Shown here: positions 23,478 through 35,324 of the stretch, in pieces
Numbering within the stretch: the first letter of the stretch is position 1
How the letters are laid out: every line of letters begins with the position of its first letter
Assembly: GCA_963585895.1 (NCBI GenBank)
Contig: OY757917.1
Span: forward strand, 107,304,207-107,368,206
Origin: Sepioteuthis lessoniana
Lineage: Eukaryota > Mollusca > Cephalopoda > Myopsida > Loliginidae
Length of the DNA: 64,000 nucleotides
Direction of reading: 5' to 3'
Notes under the pieces: generated by a model
The model's database searches: none
Seen by the model: the letters and a program-made list of their open reading frames with translations, nothing else
What the model was told of the DNA's origin: nothing
Program-made: the position numbers and the translations under genes

Positions 23478-25020
23478 TCAAGTATGGTTTAATAAGGTGT
23501 TGCAGGACCAATATGTGAATGTCGTTGATCCCACGAAGAGGTGATTTCTGTGTGTTGATTGACAGAGTACCGGACAAAGACAGAAGCCAGTGGATAAGTT
23601 TAAATTCAGATTTTATTGGGCGATTCTTAATCAAGAGGGGTATAGGTGTCGAAATTGCTGTTGTTTTACCACGTCGGTATAGTTTCTGTTCGATATCGAA
23701 TGTCCATGTTGCAGAAAGTCTTAGACTCATCAGTCTATTAGTTTGTGTCGATAGCTTATCTAGAAGGTGAGGATGGTCTCTACGCATGGCACAAATATTA
23801 GGTGTTGCTGCCTGGTCAGGTTGTAGATGTTGCTGGAGATGGTCAATAAAGTTGAACGTATTGGTGACAAAAGCTGGATGATCGATATCCCGGTTGTGCA
23901 GTAGTTTGGTTTAATTGCAGTTTGTCGAAGTTGCCTTGAAGTGTTGGTGCTAGTCCGAGCAGGAAGTCACTCATAGACTAGATGCTGCAGATGCTGGTTG
24001 CAGAGGAAGTGTAATCGATGTCCCGGTTTGTTCTATCCTTATTTTAACCAGGGGTGTCGATGTCGTCTAAAGTGATGATGCTAGTCCGATCAGTGAGTCA
24101 CTCGTGGAGTAGATGCTGCAAATGCTGTCGTTTGGTCATGCAGAAACAGCAGCTAGGTTTAGCTGGATCTAGTCTGCAGTTGGCGCTGATAGATTGGTTG
24201 CACAGGAACGGCTGCTGGATTAAGCTGGAGCTGATCTGCAGTTGGTTTGCTACTGTGTCGTCGACTCATGGGGAGCTGGTCTGCAGGTGCTGCTAGCTGG
24301 AAGGTGGAGTGAAGACACCAAGAGTGATCTCAAAAAACTTTCTGAAGTTAGCTCTTAGAAGCGCTGTTGAGAATGGTAATACTTTCTTAAATTAACTCTA
24401 TGAAGAAATGTTTGAATGAGAAAAATAAAAGCTTGTGATTGGTCTGGTTGGCCGTGGTTGATTAGATTCAACGTCTTCTGCTTCGGTTGGTGGTAAGGCG
24501 GCAGACACCACGTTTGGCAGCTTGCTTTGATATAAGGACCCCATGCTAGAAGGAGAGGTAACGGATTCCTTTCTTCCAGGCTAATCCCGGCAGCCTCGTT
24601 CATTATGCATGATTCTGTTGGTCATCATCGCCCAGCCGAATGTGGCCTTGCCGAAACCGGGCGCCTTTTGGCCTCGAATCTGTCCTTGACTTTGAACAAA
24701 GCACCGAGCTTAAGCCCGGCTGCTTCGTTCACGGTGTTTTTCTCTACCACCCACCAGATATGGTGACACAAGGTCAATGACTCAAATGTCGATTATAACG
24801 GGGGTTAAAGGAGAGGGCGGTTGCGCTCGAGCCGAGATTCGAACTCTGCTTGGCTATGCTGGTCATCAATCTGTCTTTGACTTTGAACACAGAGCCGGGC
24901 CGAAGCCCGGTGGACGCGTTGACTTTTTAGTTGCTGCCTGTGTGTTTATGAAGCGTTAGCCGCTGCCACTCCGCTGCCACTCCGCTGGTCGTATGAAGTA
25001 TTTCAGGATACAGGAAGTCC
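23478..25020 (-). mobile_element. LTR-like GC-richer block, with U3-like repeats
   Basis: This stretch contrasts with the AT-rich flanks. 24750-24850 resembles the LTR of the gypsy element at 59.8 kb: 'aaggtcaatgactcaaatgt' then 'cgattataacgggggttaaa' against 'aaggtcaaatacccaatagt' then 'cgattatagtggggatttag'. A minus-strand AATAAA lies at about 23609-23614 ('ttttattg'), the same relation as in the other LTRs. Two degenerate tandem units start at about 23950 and 24078. 'tgactttgaaca' plus a GCCCGG-rich segment occurs at 24690 and again at 24878. Exact ends are not evident, so this may be one long LTR or two remnants. No reading frame resembles a host gene. Confidence 0.4.
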
Positions 25021-25915
25021 CCTCATAAGGTATAAGTGATAATGAGATAGTTCATTATATCATAAAGAGGCACTTTTTAAATATAATATATTTTATCCTG
25101 TGGTAATAATTTTGTCTCTGAACGGCTAGTAGAATTAACTCCTTTCGAATAATAGTTCATTATTCATAAAAGAAAATCACTCATGACGTAAGTACGATGT
25201 TTTATTGTCTGACTTCACGGGTGACTAATTTTTTATTTCTAAACAGGATATTTTGGGTATTGTAAACAAGACGGCTACGATAAATATTTTTCTTTTCTTT
25301 TTATAACACATTTTATGTAATGAATCTAGGGCAGATTTTTCCGTCCTTAACATAATTAGTTATAAAAAAGTTATTTGATGAAAGATCATATTTTAATCAA
25401 TTTTTGAGCGAGTTTGTATTTTTAATGGAACGTCACACAATAAAAAAAATGATTCAATTACAGTACCGAGCAAAGGTCTTCGGATACGTTAAAATATTGT
25501 AAATTCCTACTATTAGCAGATTTTTTGTAATGCGTTTTTCTTTACAGATGAATCATTGGCCCTTTTGGGGTTATTTCCATAGTAAATTATCATATTTTGT
25601 AGAAGTGATTTGGAATATTTGGGGAAAATGCAGAAACACATTCAAACTAGCCGTGGAATGATTTTTTGTTACCTCATATAAACCAATCAAGATATAGTAT
25701 TTTAAAACAGAAATATGTCAACAATGATAATTTATTTCATTATATTTCAACAGGTTACTGTACATTGTTGACGTTTTGTGAGGATTCTCTAAGCTTGAAT
25801 AATTGTTTTAATTCGCCCGGGAAGAGATGGCTACAACTCTTTTACCATCTTTTTTTGAATTCCTACAAGATTGTATGGATTCTTCTGACAAAGTATTCCT
25901 TTTACTTCAAGTATA
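25021..25915. other. no feature recognised
   Basis: This is AT-rich DNA. ORF 25666-25956 is not similar to anything I know. Confidence 0.45.
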
Positions 25916-26464
25916 TGTTTACCATAGCCAGATACGGATATGTGAAACGTACATAAAATGTTCATATATATATATATATATATATATAACATAGAACATA
26001 GGAATCCCGAAACACGAAAAACACTTACGACTTCTTAGTTCAGGTACGAAACTTTTTATTACCTTTGAGTTTAAAGGTTCTTCGAAATAAGGAGAGAGAC
26101 ACACATTCTGACTATTCTGGCTTTTTCATCTGCCTCTTATCTCGTGCGGCGCCTGTAGCGCGCAAATTCGTCTGGCCTCTGTGAGCCCCGAAAGTCAACC
26201 GTCTTCTTTTGAGCCTGGAACTCAACTACTGACTTTTTCAAAATCCTCAAAATCCTCTGCGCGCTTCCGGTGCGTGACATCACCCGCAATCTGTAGCCCT
26301 GTTTCCCATCTGGGCTATTGTGACATCTCTAAGTGACACGTCCGCTCTGCGCATGCGCGTGAACACCTACGTTAATGTTGCACCTAAGTAACCCATGCAC
26401 TGAGCCGAAAGGTTTTCAGCCTAACTAAACCCATAAAACGAAATCCCTCGGCCATTATATTACA
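25916..26464 (-). mobile_element. solo LTR, family E (copy 1)
   Basis: It starts TGTTTACCATAGCC and ends CCATTATATTACA, so on the minus strand it reads TGTAATATAATGG...TGGTAAACA, a TG...CA unit of about 549 bp. A collinear copy in the same orientation is at 38517-39042. A (TA)n tract (25964-25988) lies within it and is much shorter in the other copy. No flanking target duplication and no primer-binding site or polypurine tract are adjacent, so it is a solo LTR or fragment. The orientation is a guess from a pol-free context. Confidence 0.6.
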
Positions 26465-26539
26465 AATGTACAGCTGATACATATCTAATCGATTATATAC
26501 ATGTCGGTTTGATGAGCCAGCAAATTTCTTAAGACGATG

Positions 26540-27150
26540 ACACTTTAATCAACCAATTTCATCTATTGTGTTGGATGCATTCTGCGGTATGGAGCTTCAT
26601 CCTGCTAAAAAATCTCATTTTCATCTCGCCTTGTATCAAGTTGTCCTTCAGTAAATGAATGCATTTAGCACAATTCAAGTTACCGACGAATTTACCCAAC
26701 TTTCTTAAACCATCACTTTTTATGCATCCCCAACAGCATAAGACTGTAACCATTAAACCTCTATGTTTCTGACGTGCAATTCTGATTTTTTTTTAAAACT
26801 TTCCTGGAGGCCATCTGAAAAATTCGCATTTATCAGAATTCTGCTCCATCTTAGCTTTATAGCTTAATATGATTTTATTCCAAGCATCTGCATCCCATAG
26901 TTGATACCTTTTTGATCGATTTAATCTTGAATTCAAATGCTTTTTGTTTAATGTTGGTATCTTAGATGCAATGAAACCCTCTGTTCATGTTCTCGAAGTT
27001 GTGCTTAGGTTTTTCTACTGACACCAAATTGAATAATTTGTACTCAGCAATCACTTTTTTTGCAGTCTTTTATAGCTGAGTTTTTGCTGATCAATTATTG
27101 TACCATCCAGGAAATTGGAAGGCAACCATATCTTAGTCGATCTGAAATAC
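26540..27150 (-). pseudogene. Tc1-like transposase remnant
   Basis: The minus-strand translation contains 'EQNSDKCEFFRWPPGKF', then 'CCWGCIKSDGLRKLGKF' and 'GNLNCAKCIHLLKDNL'. These resemble the stretch of Tc1-family transposases between the first Asp (normally in an FSDES.F context) and the second catalytic Asp. The first catalytic site reads 'LSYKAKMEQ', so its acidic residues are lost. A frameshift follows 'PPGKF'. Further N-terminal material to 27150 is only vaguely recognisable. The C-terminal part with the remaining DE residues is missing. The assignment is from motif memory. Confidence 0.6.
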
Positions 27151-28552
27151 TTCTAATGCCATGAAACTTCGGGAGGATTTCTGCGATGCTGCATCTTGGA
27201 ATGTTGGGTTTCTTAGTTATTGCTTGCTAGTTCGTATTATTAGCCATCTGCACTATCTTCCTTCTCATCTATTTGGAAATTTTCGCCGTGATGTTAGGTG
27301 TGAGAATATTTACTATCAATTAGGAAATACTGGTGCTGTTGCTGAAAAATATTTGTGCTGAGACACTTTTCTGCTTTAAATCTGTATCGTGATTAATTTA
27401 TATGAAAAGGACGAAAACATTTACATGGTTATTTTTCAGTGTGGTTTTTCATTTTCCTCTCTTATTCAGAACTAATGCCATCAAGTATTATTATTAGGAA
27501 TGGATATGATTCAAACAGGTCCAATTTTCCATAAATAAAAAACGAAAAGCGGAACACGATGTTTAAAGTTGAGACCTTAAAGATATTTACGATAGCTTGA
27601 AGTGGCTGAAGACTTTTGTAAGGTATTGTATTAGTATATATTAGTTTTTAACAAAATTTTCTGGCTTGAATCTTCGTAAGTCTGACGAATATTAGAAGTA
27701 AATAGCTGTTTAAAATGTGCCAGCTGATCTTTGTATACATATATATATATTCTTTCGATGGATGTACATTTTTACCTCATCCATAGACTCCTCCCTTTAA
27801 GTCGCAGTATATTCCTGCCTGAAGTATTTGATCATGGCTGTTGATTTGTAGGGTTCGTCTACTAAGCATCAGATGAAGTTCTTCGTTGAACCGCTTTTGA
27901 GTTTGTTTGCTTTGCTTCACTTCCACTATGGTACTTCCTTTGGCTTCCAAGGTTTAGCTCGTGGATTAAAAAATCCCACCCTCAATTTGAAGAATTTTGA
28001 ACGTAGTATAAGTCCGCGGGTAAACTATTTTGAAACTACAACAGATTATTTTGAGTCCTGTCCTCTTTGCTGGCATTTCAGGGTCATGATATGAACTTGT
28101 ACTAGTTAAGGCAAAAGGCCCCGTGGGAACTCCTTATTGTTGATATTAACTCCCTTAATAGAAATTAGTGTTTCCTGGTTCCTATTTTTTTATCTGGTTC
28201 GATATACAATCTAACCTATCCTTATTTGCCAATTCTAGCACTCTAGAACATCTTGGAATTTTACGCTAACTTATTTATTCAAAAGCACACTGTACAGAAT
28301 TTGAAATAGAATTTTTAAAAAAGGCATTTTAGCTTGCTTTTGAAATAGTTCACCTTGAAAAATAGATTTCAAATTAACAGATTTGTCTTTTCATTTAAAT
28401 TGTATATGATATTCAGCAAAGACTTTACATTCAAGGACAAAATGAAATCTAAAACATGCATTTAAAACAGTTTAGTTAAAGACAAAGAATCCACAAACAG
28501 AATGGCTTTTTCTTTTTCAAAGCACTGTAAAAGAATTTCATTTTTCTTGTTG
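27151..28552. other. no feature recognised
   Basis: 27160-27370 could be the N-terminal end of the Tc1-like remnant, but no helix-turn-helix could be identified. The rest, including ORF 27873-28094, has no partner in the window. Confidence 0.4.
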
Positions 28553-29219
28553 CAGGCGGTATAGGCCTCCGTGTCAACACAGACGTGTTCTTTAATCAAA
28601 TTAAAAAAAGAGGCATCTCTAATCAAAAACGTGGATTACTGAAACTATTGGCCAAGTTCATATACCTCGGAAGCCACGTCTCATCTACAGAAAACTACAT
28701 CAATGCATGCCTAGCGATGTTATTGACATCTATCGATAGGCTATCGACCATATGGGGTCAGACCTGTCCGATAAATTAAAAGATATTTTTCCAAGCAGTG
28801 GCCATGCGCATACTACTATAAGTATGCACCACAGAGACGCTAACTAAGTGTATAGAAAAGAAGGCTTAAATTGCAAAAGAATACTGCAAACTGTAACGGA
28901 CAAATTTTAGAAGCAACATCCCACGAGACAGCAGCTGTACAGCCACCTACCTCCCATCTCCAAAACCATCAAACTCTGACTGACAAGACATGCTGGACAC
29001 TGCTGGAACAGTAAGGGCGAACTTATTAGCGACGTTCTTCTCTGGACTCCTTCACACGGACGAGAAAGTGTTAGACGATCAGCTAGTTCTTATCGACAAC
29101 AGCTGTGTGTGGATACATGATGTAGCCTAGAAGACCTGCCGGAAGTGATGGGCGATAGAGACGAGTGATGGAAGAGAGTCAGGTAAATCCGTGCTAGTAG
29201 TCAATGATGATGATGATGT
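28553..29219 (+). pseudogene. old RTE-like LINE copy
   Basis: The order of motifs is that of the minus-strand copy at 20.8-21.7 kb: 'GIGLRVNTD', 'LAKFIYLGSHVSSTENYIN', 'IDRLSTIW', then 'RHAGHCWNSKGELISDVLLW' in a shifted frame, then 'EDLPEVMGDRDE' and an ATG-repeat tail at 29206-29219. Several stops and frameshifts interrupt it. It begins inside the RT palm, just after the catalytic box. Divergence is visibly greater than in other copies. Confidence 0.8.
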
Positions 29220-29785
29220 ATATATGTACATGCGTGTGTTTGCGTGCACGAGCGTGTGTGTGCACTTTTTTTTTTTTCAAAAAGTAAGTAAGCATCTCAA
29301 CCAAAATCTCTGGTGACAGAGTTTTTGGTGTTAAAGTTTTCAAAAATAATGTCCAATAAAATCCGTTTGTTTTATATAGTGTTTAAATAGAAATGACACA
29401 GCAGCATTCTAATTAATTAGGTGTAGATCATAACCGTTTTTAGAAATAAGTGTTTCTTTTCTTTTAATAATAATGTACATTTTGTTCTTTCAGATTGAAA
29501 AGAAATTTGAAAAATTGGTTGTGGGGCTTTTACCGGTTGATCTGAAGCAATGGATGATGGCAATGGATGTGCTAGTTCATTACATCTAACAGTAAACTGT
29601 AAAATAATTTTCCAGAAAACTAAATCTTGAACGTAAAGTAGTGATGGTGAAAATTAAGTTATTGTTTAAAGCATCAGATACGTACACATTGAAAATATCG
29701 AATGAGAATTCGTACTTGATTTAAGTTAAAAAGATTTTGCTGTTGGACTTAACGTCAATAATATTGTAAATTATGCTACAGTTTA
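29220..29785. other. no feature recognised
   Basis: Contains an imperfect GT stretch and an 11-bp T run near 29265, then AT-rich DNA up to the satellite. Confidence 0.45.
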
Positions 29786-30245
29786 TGATGATATTGTCCT
29801 CAGTCATGGGCTCTCTTAGAAAAGATGTCAATGTAATTTGCTGATTATTATGACATTATCCGAAGTCATGAGCTCTCGAAGAAAAGATAGCAATGTAATT
29901 TGCTGATTATTATGATATTGTCGTCAGGCATGGGCTCTCTTAGAAAAGGTGCCAATATAATTTCCTGAATATTATGATTTTGTCCTCAAACATGGGCTCT
30001 CTTAGAAAAGATACAAATGTAATTTGCTGATTATTATGATATTATTCGAAGTCATGAGCTCTCGTAGAAAAGATGTCAATGTAATTTGCTGATTATTATG
30101 ATTTTGTCATCAGCCATGGGCTCTCTTAGAAAAGGTACCAATGTAATTTCCTGAATATTATTATTTTGTCCTCGGCCATGGGCTTTCTTCGAAATGATAC
30201 CAATGTATTTGCTGATTATTATGATATTGTCCTCAGTCATATACT
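29786..30245. repeat. 62-bp satellite with 3-monomer higher-order order
   Basis: About 7.4 monomers of about 62 bp are built on 'catgggctctcttagaaaag' and 'caatgtaatttgctgatta'. Monomers 2 and 5 share 'cgaagtcatgagctctcg'. Monomers 3 and 6 share 'aatttcctgaatattat' and an 'aaaaggt' variant. Monomers 1, 4 and 7 form the third type. The order is therefore A-B-C-A-B-C-A, implying amplification of a 186-bp trimer. No ORF crosses it. Confidence 0.9.
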
Positions 30246-30640
30246 CTATATAGGGAAATACGAAAAATCTGAATTTTGAACCTGATCAAAAGTGGTATGC
30301 TGCATTAAACAGTATTAAGTAATTTTTTTTGTTTTTATTATGAAAAAAGGAAAATAGGAACGATTTGTAATAGGCTTTTTTAATTCAAAATCTGAAATGA
30401 TTACCTATTGCTTGACTAATTAAAGTATAACTTATTGGCGCTTGTTACACACGTCACACTTTAACAAATAAGTCGTTTTGTTTTTCTTCTTCTGATTGTA
30501 GGATCCTTGCAAAAAAAATTTGCAACAAATTCCTTCACATGAATATATACAAATGATTTAATTATAAATTTAAATTCTATGACATGGGTTAGATTGATCT
30601 GTGTACAGGTTTATAAATCAACTTGAATTAATTAAATCTA
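30246..30640. other. no feature recognised
   Basis: AT-rich spacer between two tandem repeats. Confidence 0.45.
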
Positions 30641-31052
30641 TCCAGTTAAAATGTTAAGAGGAACTGATATGAATATTTAGTAGGCCAACATCGTAGTCAA
30701 AGTCTAATTATTGTGAAACTGATATGAATATTTAATATCATTAAAATTATAAAGTTTATACATAATGAGTAACTGATATTTCATTTGCTACGTAAACATT
30801 CCAGCCATAAATTACTTACTATAAACGGACATAAATATTTGATGCAATTAAGTGTACCCTTTTAGAATATGAGTAAGATCTGATATTTTTATTTGGTAAG
30901 TAAACATCTAAACCAAAATCTATTTATTGTGACACGGACATGAATATTTATTGTAATTACAGTTATCAAGTGAATATATAATGAGTAACTGATATCCTTT
31001 TTCGTATAGTAACATCTAAATCGAATTCTACTTATTGTGTAATGGACATAAA
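30641..31052. repeat. degenerate tandem repeat, about 108-bp unit
   Basis: The unit contains 'gtaaacatctaaaccaaaat', 'ctatttattgtga', 'cggacatgaatatttat' and 'aatgagtaactgatatt'. Units start at about 30683, 30793, 30899 and 31007, giving periods of 110, 106 and 108 bp. Divergence is high, so the array is old. Confidence 0.75.
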
Positions 31053-32681
31053 TTAGAGATTGGAGATTCTCCTGGAATGGCTTAGGACACGTTTTACAGA
31101 GGAACATTCCTTAGTTTTAATTATTGTAAGACTGCAACTTGATATATGTAATAACATTATATCTGTCAGAATTTGCTGTCGTATGTTTCGAACATGACAC
31201 TTAAGCTTTTGAAACACTTGTAACGGATTAATAAAATGTTCGACTATTAATTCAAGTTTTCCTTCATAAAAGATGAACAGAAGACTGAATTGCCGACAAT
31301 AGTATTCAAGATTTTTTGTGCTGTTTTTTTTTTTTTTTTTTTTTAATGTGAAGATATACTTCAGAACAAAATCTCGCTTCAATTATTAAAGGTGATATAT
31401 CGTGTTGTAACAAGTATTATCTGATATCCCCAATAAAGTAATCTTGAAATATATTATATTGATGGTCTTATCAGTACTTTACTGTTTCTACAATAAAATG
31501 AAAAGCTCACATTCTAAAGACCAATGATACATAAAATAGATATAAAGAAGGCTGTAGTGTGTATCGACCGAAACATAACGATAAAGATATCAAAGATGAA
31601 GAAACTAGTTGGAGGAAAGTGTTTACGTATGTAAATGCATTAGGCCAGACAATTGTAAGTATTTGTTCTTAAATCTTATGTGCGCATCAACACACGCAGT
31701 TCTCTGAAATGGTGAATGTGGTTTAACATCGTTCTGTATTTTAAATGTTCCTTCAAGAAATTAGATTCCAATTCTGTAATTAGTTTTGCTTTGCGATTGT
31801 CTGCATTTCTTGAGGGTTTTTATCGCTCATTTTCTTTCCTTTTCTTCTTTTTTTGAGAAAAGAAAAAAGTAAAAAAATTATGAAGAGAAACGATGAATTT
31901 TTTAGTGTTCTTTTCTGTACCTTTGCCAATGAAAGGAAGTTTATTAAATTATAGCCCGGCCTTTGAAAAAGAAAATCTCTCCAAGAGAACACAGCCTTAG
32001 AGCAACTTTGCTTAACGCCCCGTCAGGTAGGATTATTTGAGTTTTCTTCCCTTTCAACTTTCTAATCATTTACAAGATCACAATCATCATCGACGCTATC
32101 ACTCGCATCTTTACAGTCAGTAGCAGAATCGGAAACATGGACTTGATGTCTCTATGTGTCTACATGTGTCACTGTGAAAGCGAGTGTGTCTCTATTTTAC
32201 ACAATACAGTAATACGCAACTCAATCGAATCTTTAATAAAGGGAATTCTAATACAGTTAATAGTCTAGCTTTAAAGATAAGACACTAGTTGAGACCCAGC
32301 AAAGTAGTTATTTTGGGATTATTGGTATCGTTTACAAGAATCGAATGCATGTTAAAAAAAATAACAAAGTGTAAAATGCATGCATCTTTCAATAAGTTAC
32401 AAAACTGTTCATGTAATCGTTGGTATATTGGATGTAAGAACATGAATTGGTATGGATATTTCAGTCAGATCGAATTAAGTTCAAATGGACATTATTCATA
32501 GATTTTCATAAACAGTTAGGTATTCTTAACAGCGGACTAAGAAATCCTAAAAGTGAGGCTTTAAAACGTTGTTGCAACATCAGAGTTCGAGAATGAACAA
32601 CGAAAAATGGTTTCGAATCCAGCTAAGCGCGAATATATTTTTTTAAAAGCGAGTAACTGATTACATACCACGTGTGCGCAT
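31053..32681. other. no feature recognised
   Basis: AT-rich DNA with a T run at 31325-31344. No ORF is convincing. Confidence 0.45.
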
Positions 32682-32731
<50 letters not shown>

Positions 32732-32755
32732 TATATATATAGATAGATAGATAGG
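32682..32755. repeat. (CA)n followed by (TA)n and (GATA)n
   Basis: About 46 bp of CA, a short TA stretch, then three GATA units. Confidence 0.9.
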
Positions 32756-32794
32756 TAGACTGATTTTGGTCGACAAGCAGAAATACATTCATCA

Positions 32795-32908
32795 AATCTG
32801 TGTTGACGGGCCAACATAATGATGGATGATAGGGACGCATGGCGAGAGAAAGAAAGAGTGCGAGAGAGAGGAAGAGAGAATCAAGTGAATCAGTGCTATA
32901 GGCTCCAC
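32795..32908 (+). pseudogene. extreme 3' end of RTE-like LINE
   Basis: 'atgatggatgatagggacgc' and 'atggcgagagaa' followed by 'atcagtgctatagg' match the last 30 codons and stop region of the family (the 'M.DREKWRERVRDI' segment), with a purine-rich expansion in the middle. It ends at 'gatga' and the (TA)n tract at 32913. Confidence 0.55.
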
Positions 32909-32912
32909 TTGA

Positions 32913-32988
<76 letters not shown>
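32913..32988. repeat. (TA)n microsatellite
   Basis: About 75 bp of pure TA follow the LINE end. Confidence 0.95.
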
Positions 32989-32990
<2 letters not shown>

Positions 32991-33051
32991 ATGAATATTT
33001 GCGTAGCTCTGTGAATATGCGTGTGTGTGCTGCGTCTATATAACGTTCTAT

Positions 33052-33765
33052 CAACCTCATCATCATAATCGTCAAGTAAAGCTAATAGCACAGTTCTCTT
33101 TTTTTTCTCTCTCTCTTTCTCCTTCTCTCCGTCTATTCATCCCCATCGTCTATCGTTTCTGGCATGTCTTCTAGACCGCACCCGTTGTCTGCACTGATCT
33201 GATATTTGCAGGTCAGCCAACACCAGTGTGACCATGTGTCGGAGTCCATTGTAGAACGTTGCGTATTTATTGGTCCTCACATTTCCAGCAGTGACCCTGA
33301 TGGCTTCGTCGTCTTATTTGAAGTTTTTCTAAGATCAGAGCTAAGTATCCATTTCGCTATTGTTTCATGGATCACTGGTTCCAGCATGTATTTAAAACAG
33401 AACATAGCATTATTGTTTAGTTCCTATCTTTTTTCTAAAAGAATTTCGTTAAAATCCAGCTTTTTCAACTATAAAGTAGAACCTACATGGTCACAGCGTG
33501 AAAGAAATCACATTTTATCATATCAGAGAGATAAAATTTCTTTATCAAAGACAACCTGTCAACATCAGTCTATAGTTTTCCCTGGAGTATGTTGAGATTG
33601 CTTTCAGCAGATGAGATGTTTCTGCCAAGTTATGTGAACTGGTGTACTTGTCAGTTAAAGTGGAGATGGCAAATCTTGTTTAAAACACATGGCTCACAAA
33701 GAAGGCAAACGCTTGATCATCCGCATAATTTGCATCTGTCATAGTCTCTGTGGGATACCATATAT
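33052..33765 (-). pseudogene. diverged RTE-like LINE copy
   Basis: On the minus strand, about 33690-33760 encodes 'YPTETMTDANYADDQAF', retaining the YADD box. About 33600-33670 encodes a decayed 'F.YLG..ISSAE' segment. 33185-33290 encodes 'HCWKCED' and 'NVLQWTPTHG' in broken frames. A 'catcatcat' tail lies at 33057. The 129-codon plus-strand ORF 33206-33595 is antisense to this copy and not a gene. A family-C SINE lies directly at the 5' side. Confidence 0.7.
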
Positions 33766-33769
33766 ATAC

Positions 33770-34022
33770 ATAAGTAAAGTAAGTATAGTAAAGTTGGCGA
33801 CCATAGTCGAGGGTAACCCGAAGGCTCCCTTTTCGATAGCTACTACACCAATGTGTAGGGGAGGGCGCTACTCCTTCCCTGGATTGCTCTACTTTACCCT
33901 TGATCCATACCTTATAATGCTGAGTGTTAAGCAAGGAGGCATCAAGTACCACTCGACCTGGGATTGAACCCAGAACTCCCGGGCCATTGGCGAACACTCT
34001 AACCCCTAGGCCAATGTCCGGT
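33770..34022 (-). mobile_element. tRNA-derived SINE, family C, full length
   Basis: On the minus strand this reads the tRNA-like head 'cattggcctaggggttagag' with an A-box, then a B-box-like 'ggttcaatcccagg', 'cctccttgcttaacactcag', 'ggagtagcgccctcccctac', 'agggagccttcgggttaccc' and the end 'ggtcgccaactttac'. It is collinear with 39648-39905 (plus) and with the partial copy at 14660-14823. (TA)n lies on the head side, not the tail side. Confidence 0.88.
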
Positions 34023-35019
34023 ATATATATATATTCCATAATATTTTCAACTATAAAATGGAATAAAAAAAATATCGATATTGGCTCACCTGAGGATCGT
34101 CAACGTGAAAATAAGATTCGTGAATTTTATCCTGTTTTTTTTCATTTTTCATTTTTTATCATTATTCTCTTTTGTATTCCGAAATCTACTAATATTGATC
34201 AGCACTGCTTGCATTGTGTTAAGATTTTACTAAATGAATGACAATAAATTTTGATCATAATTACATCTGTGCATCTATTAGAGTAATTCAAAAACTTCTA
34301 AGTCTCACCCGTAAGAAAAAGCCAGACCTGTTTTTTTTTTTTTTTTTTTTGCTGTAGAAACACACAGTTATTTCTTATAAAAGCAGAAGAAGTAACAAAT
34401 ATTTTATTTTAATTACAGAACTGGTGACACTCATACACAAACAAAAAGAGTGCGAAAAATCTAAAACCTTGGTGATGCTTTGAACTTTTAAAAAAATCCG
34501 TGAATAAGAGATGGATAAATTGATAATGTCAGTTGATTTATTGGTTGATTGATTTGTTTTAAGGCCACTTCAACGTGTCTGGGGTTATTTTATACCTAGA
34601 GATTAGAGAATAACGTTCATTTAACATCGCCATCTTGTTTTCGTTTTTTCAGGGTCGTTGGTCATTCTATCCTACCAAGCTATATTTCATCATAACCTTA
34701 TTTTGCTTGATCTTCTTTGTTCGGTTAAATCATGACAAAGATAAAATAATTTCGTGTAGATATAACTGTATTAACATAAACATCTTTTCACGTATATTTC
34801 CTCGATCGTACGTGTCCGGCATTAGCCTAACTATAGATGGAAATGAACAAACGCTTGCTTCAGAGATTCTTGACTAATTAATTATAACCTAGAATCTATC
34901 TTCTAAATTTTAGATTCCCTCGGTAAACCTACTGAGAGTATCCAATCACAGCCATGTTCTCAAATGATATTGATGTTTTCACCAGTCAATTCAACCTATT
35001 TAACACCGACAGTTTTCGC
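34023..35019. other. no feature recognised; 22-bp T run
   Basis: AT-rich DNA with a T homopolymer at about 34330-34350. ORF 34635-34877 has no recognisable domain. Confidence 0.45.
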
Positions 35020-35324
35020 TTATGATACATATTTACCAACCCCTCCACTCAGGCAGGATATGACACAAGGTCAATTTTTAAGCGGAGTTTAACAGGTTTG
35101 AATTCAGAGTTTTCCTTCTCCTAGACTAGTTGCCTCAACAAGGCCGAAGAACCCAGTCATCCCTGCTATTTACCCATATCTACAGGGAGAATAATAGGAT
35201 TCATACCTTTCCCAAGGCTATGTGAAATGCAATCAGTCTCGTCCAGGATTTAAACTCGTGTCACCGTGTCCATATCCAATGACGAAAACATTACACCACG
35301 GGCACCTGTTTTGGTTATGATACA
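35020..35324 (-). mobile_element. tRNA-derived SINE, family B, with 10-bp TSD
   Basis: The direct repeats TTATGATACA at 35020-35029 and 35315-35324 flank a minus-strand family-B SINE. On the minus strand it begins 'caggtgcccgtggtgtaatg' and ends 'ggaggggttggtaaatatg'. The shared TSD confirms the family's borders as seen at 15790-16116. Confidence 0.85.

Noticed and set aside
23356-23787. 143-codon minus-strand ORF
   Set aside because: Its C-terminal part is antisense to the plus-strand LINE end at 23240-23477 and the rest lies in an LTR-like block. It has no recognisable domain.
29786-30245. CRISPR-like repeat array
   Set aside because: Repeats are contiguous 62-bp monomers without unique spacers, in a eukaryotic context.
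33206-33595. 129-codon plus-strand ORF
   Set aside because: It is antisense to a decayed RTE-like LINE copy whose motifs are visible on the minus strand.
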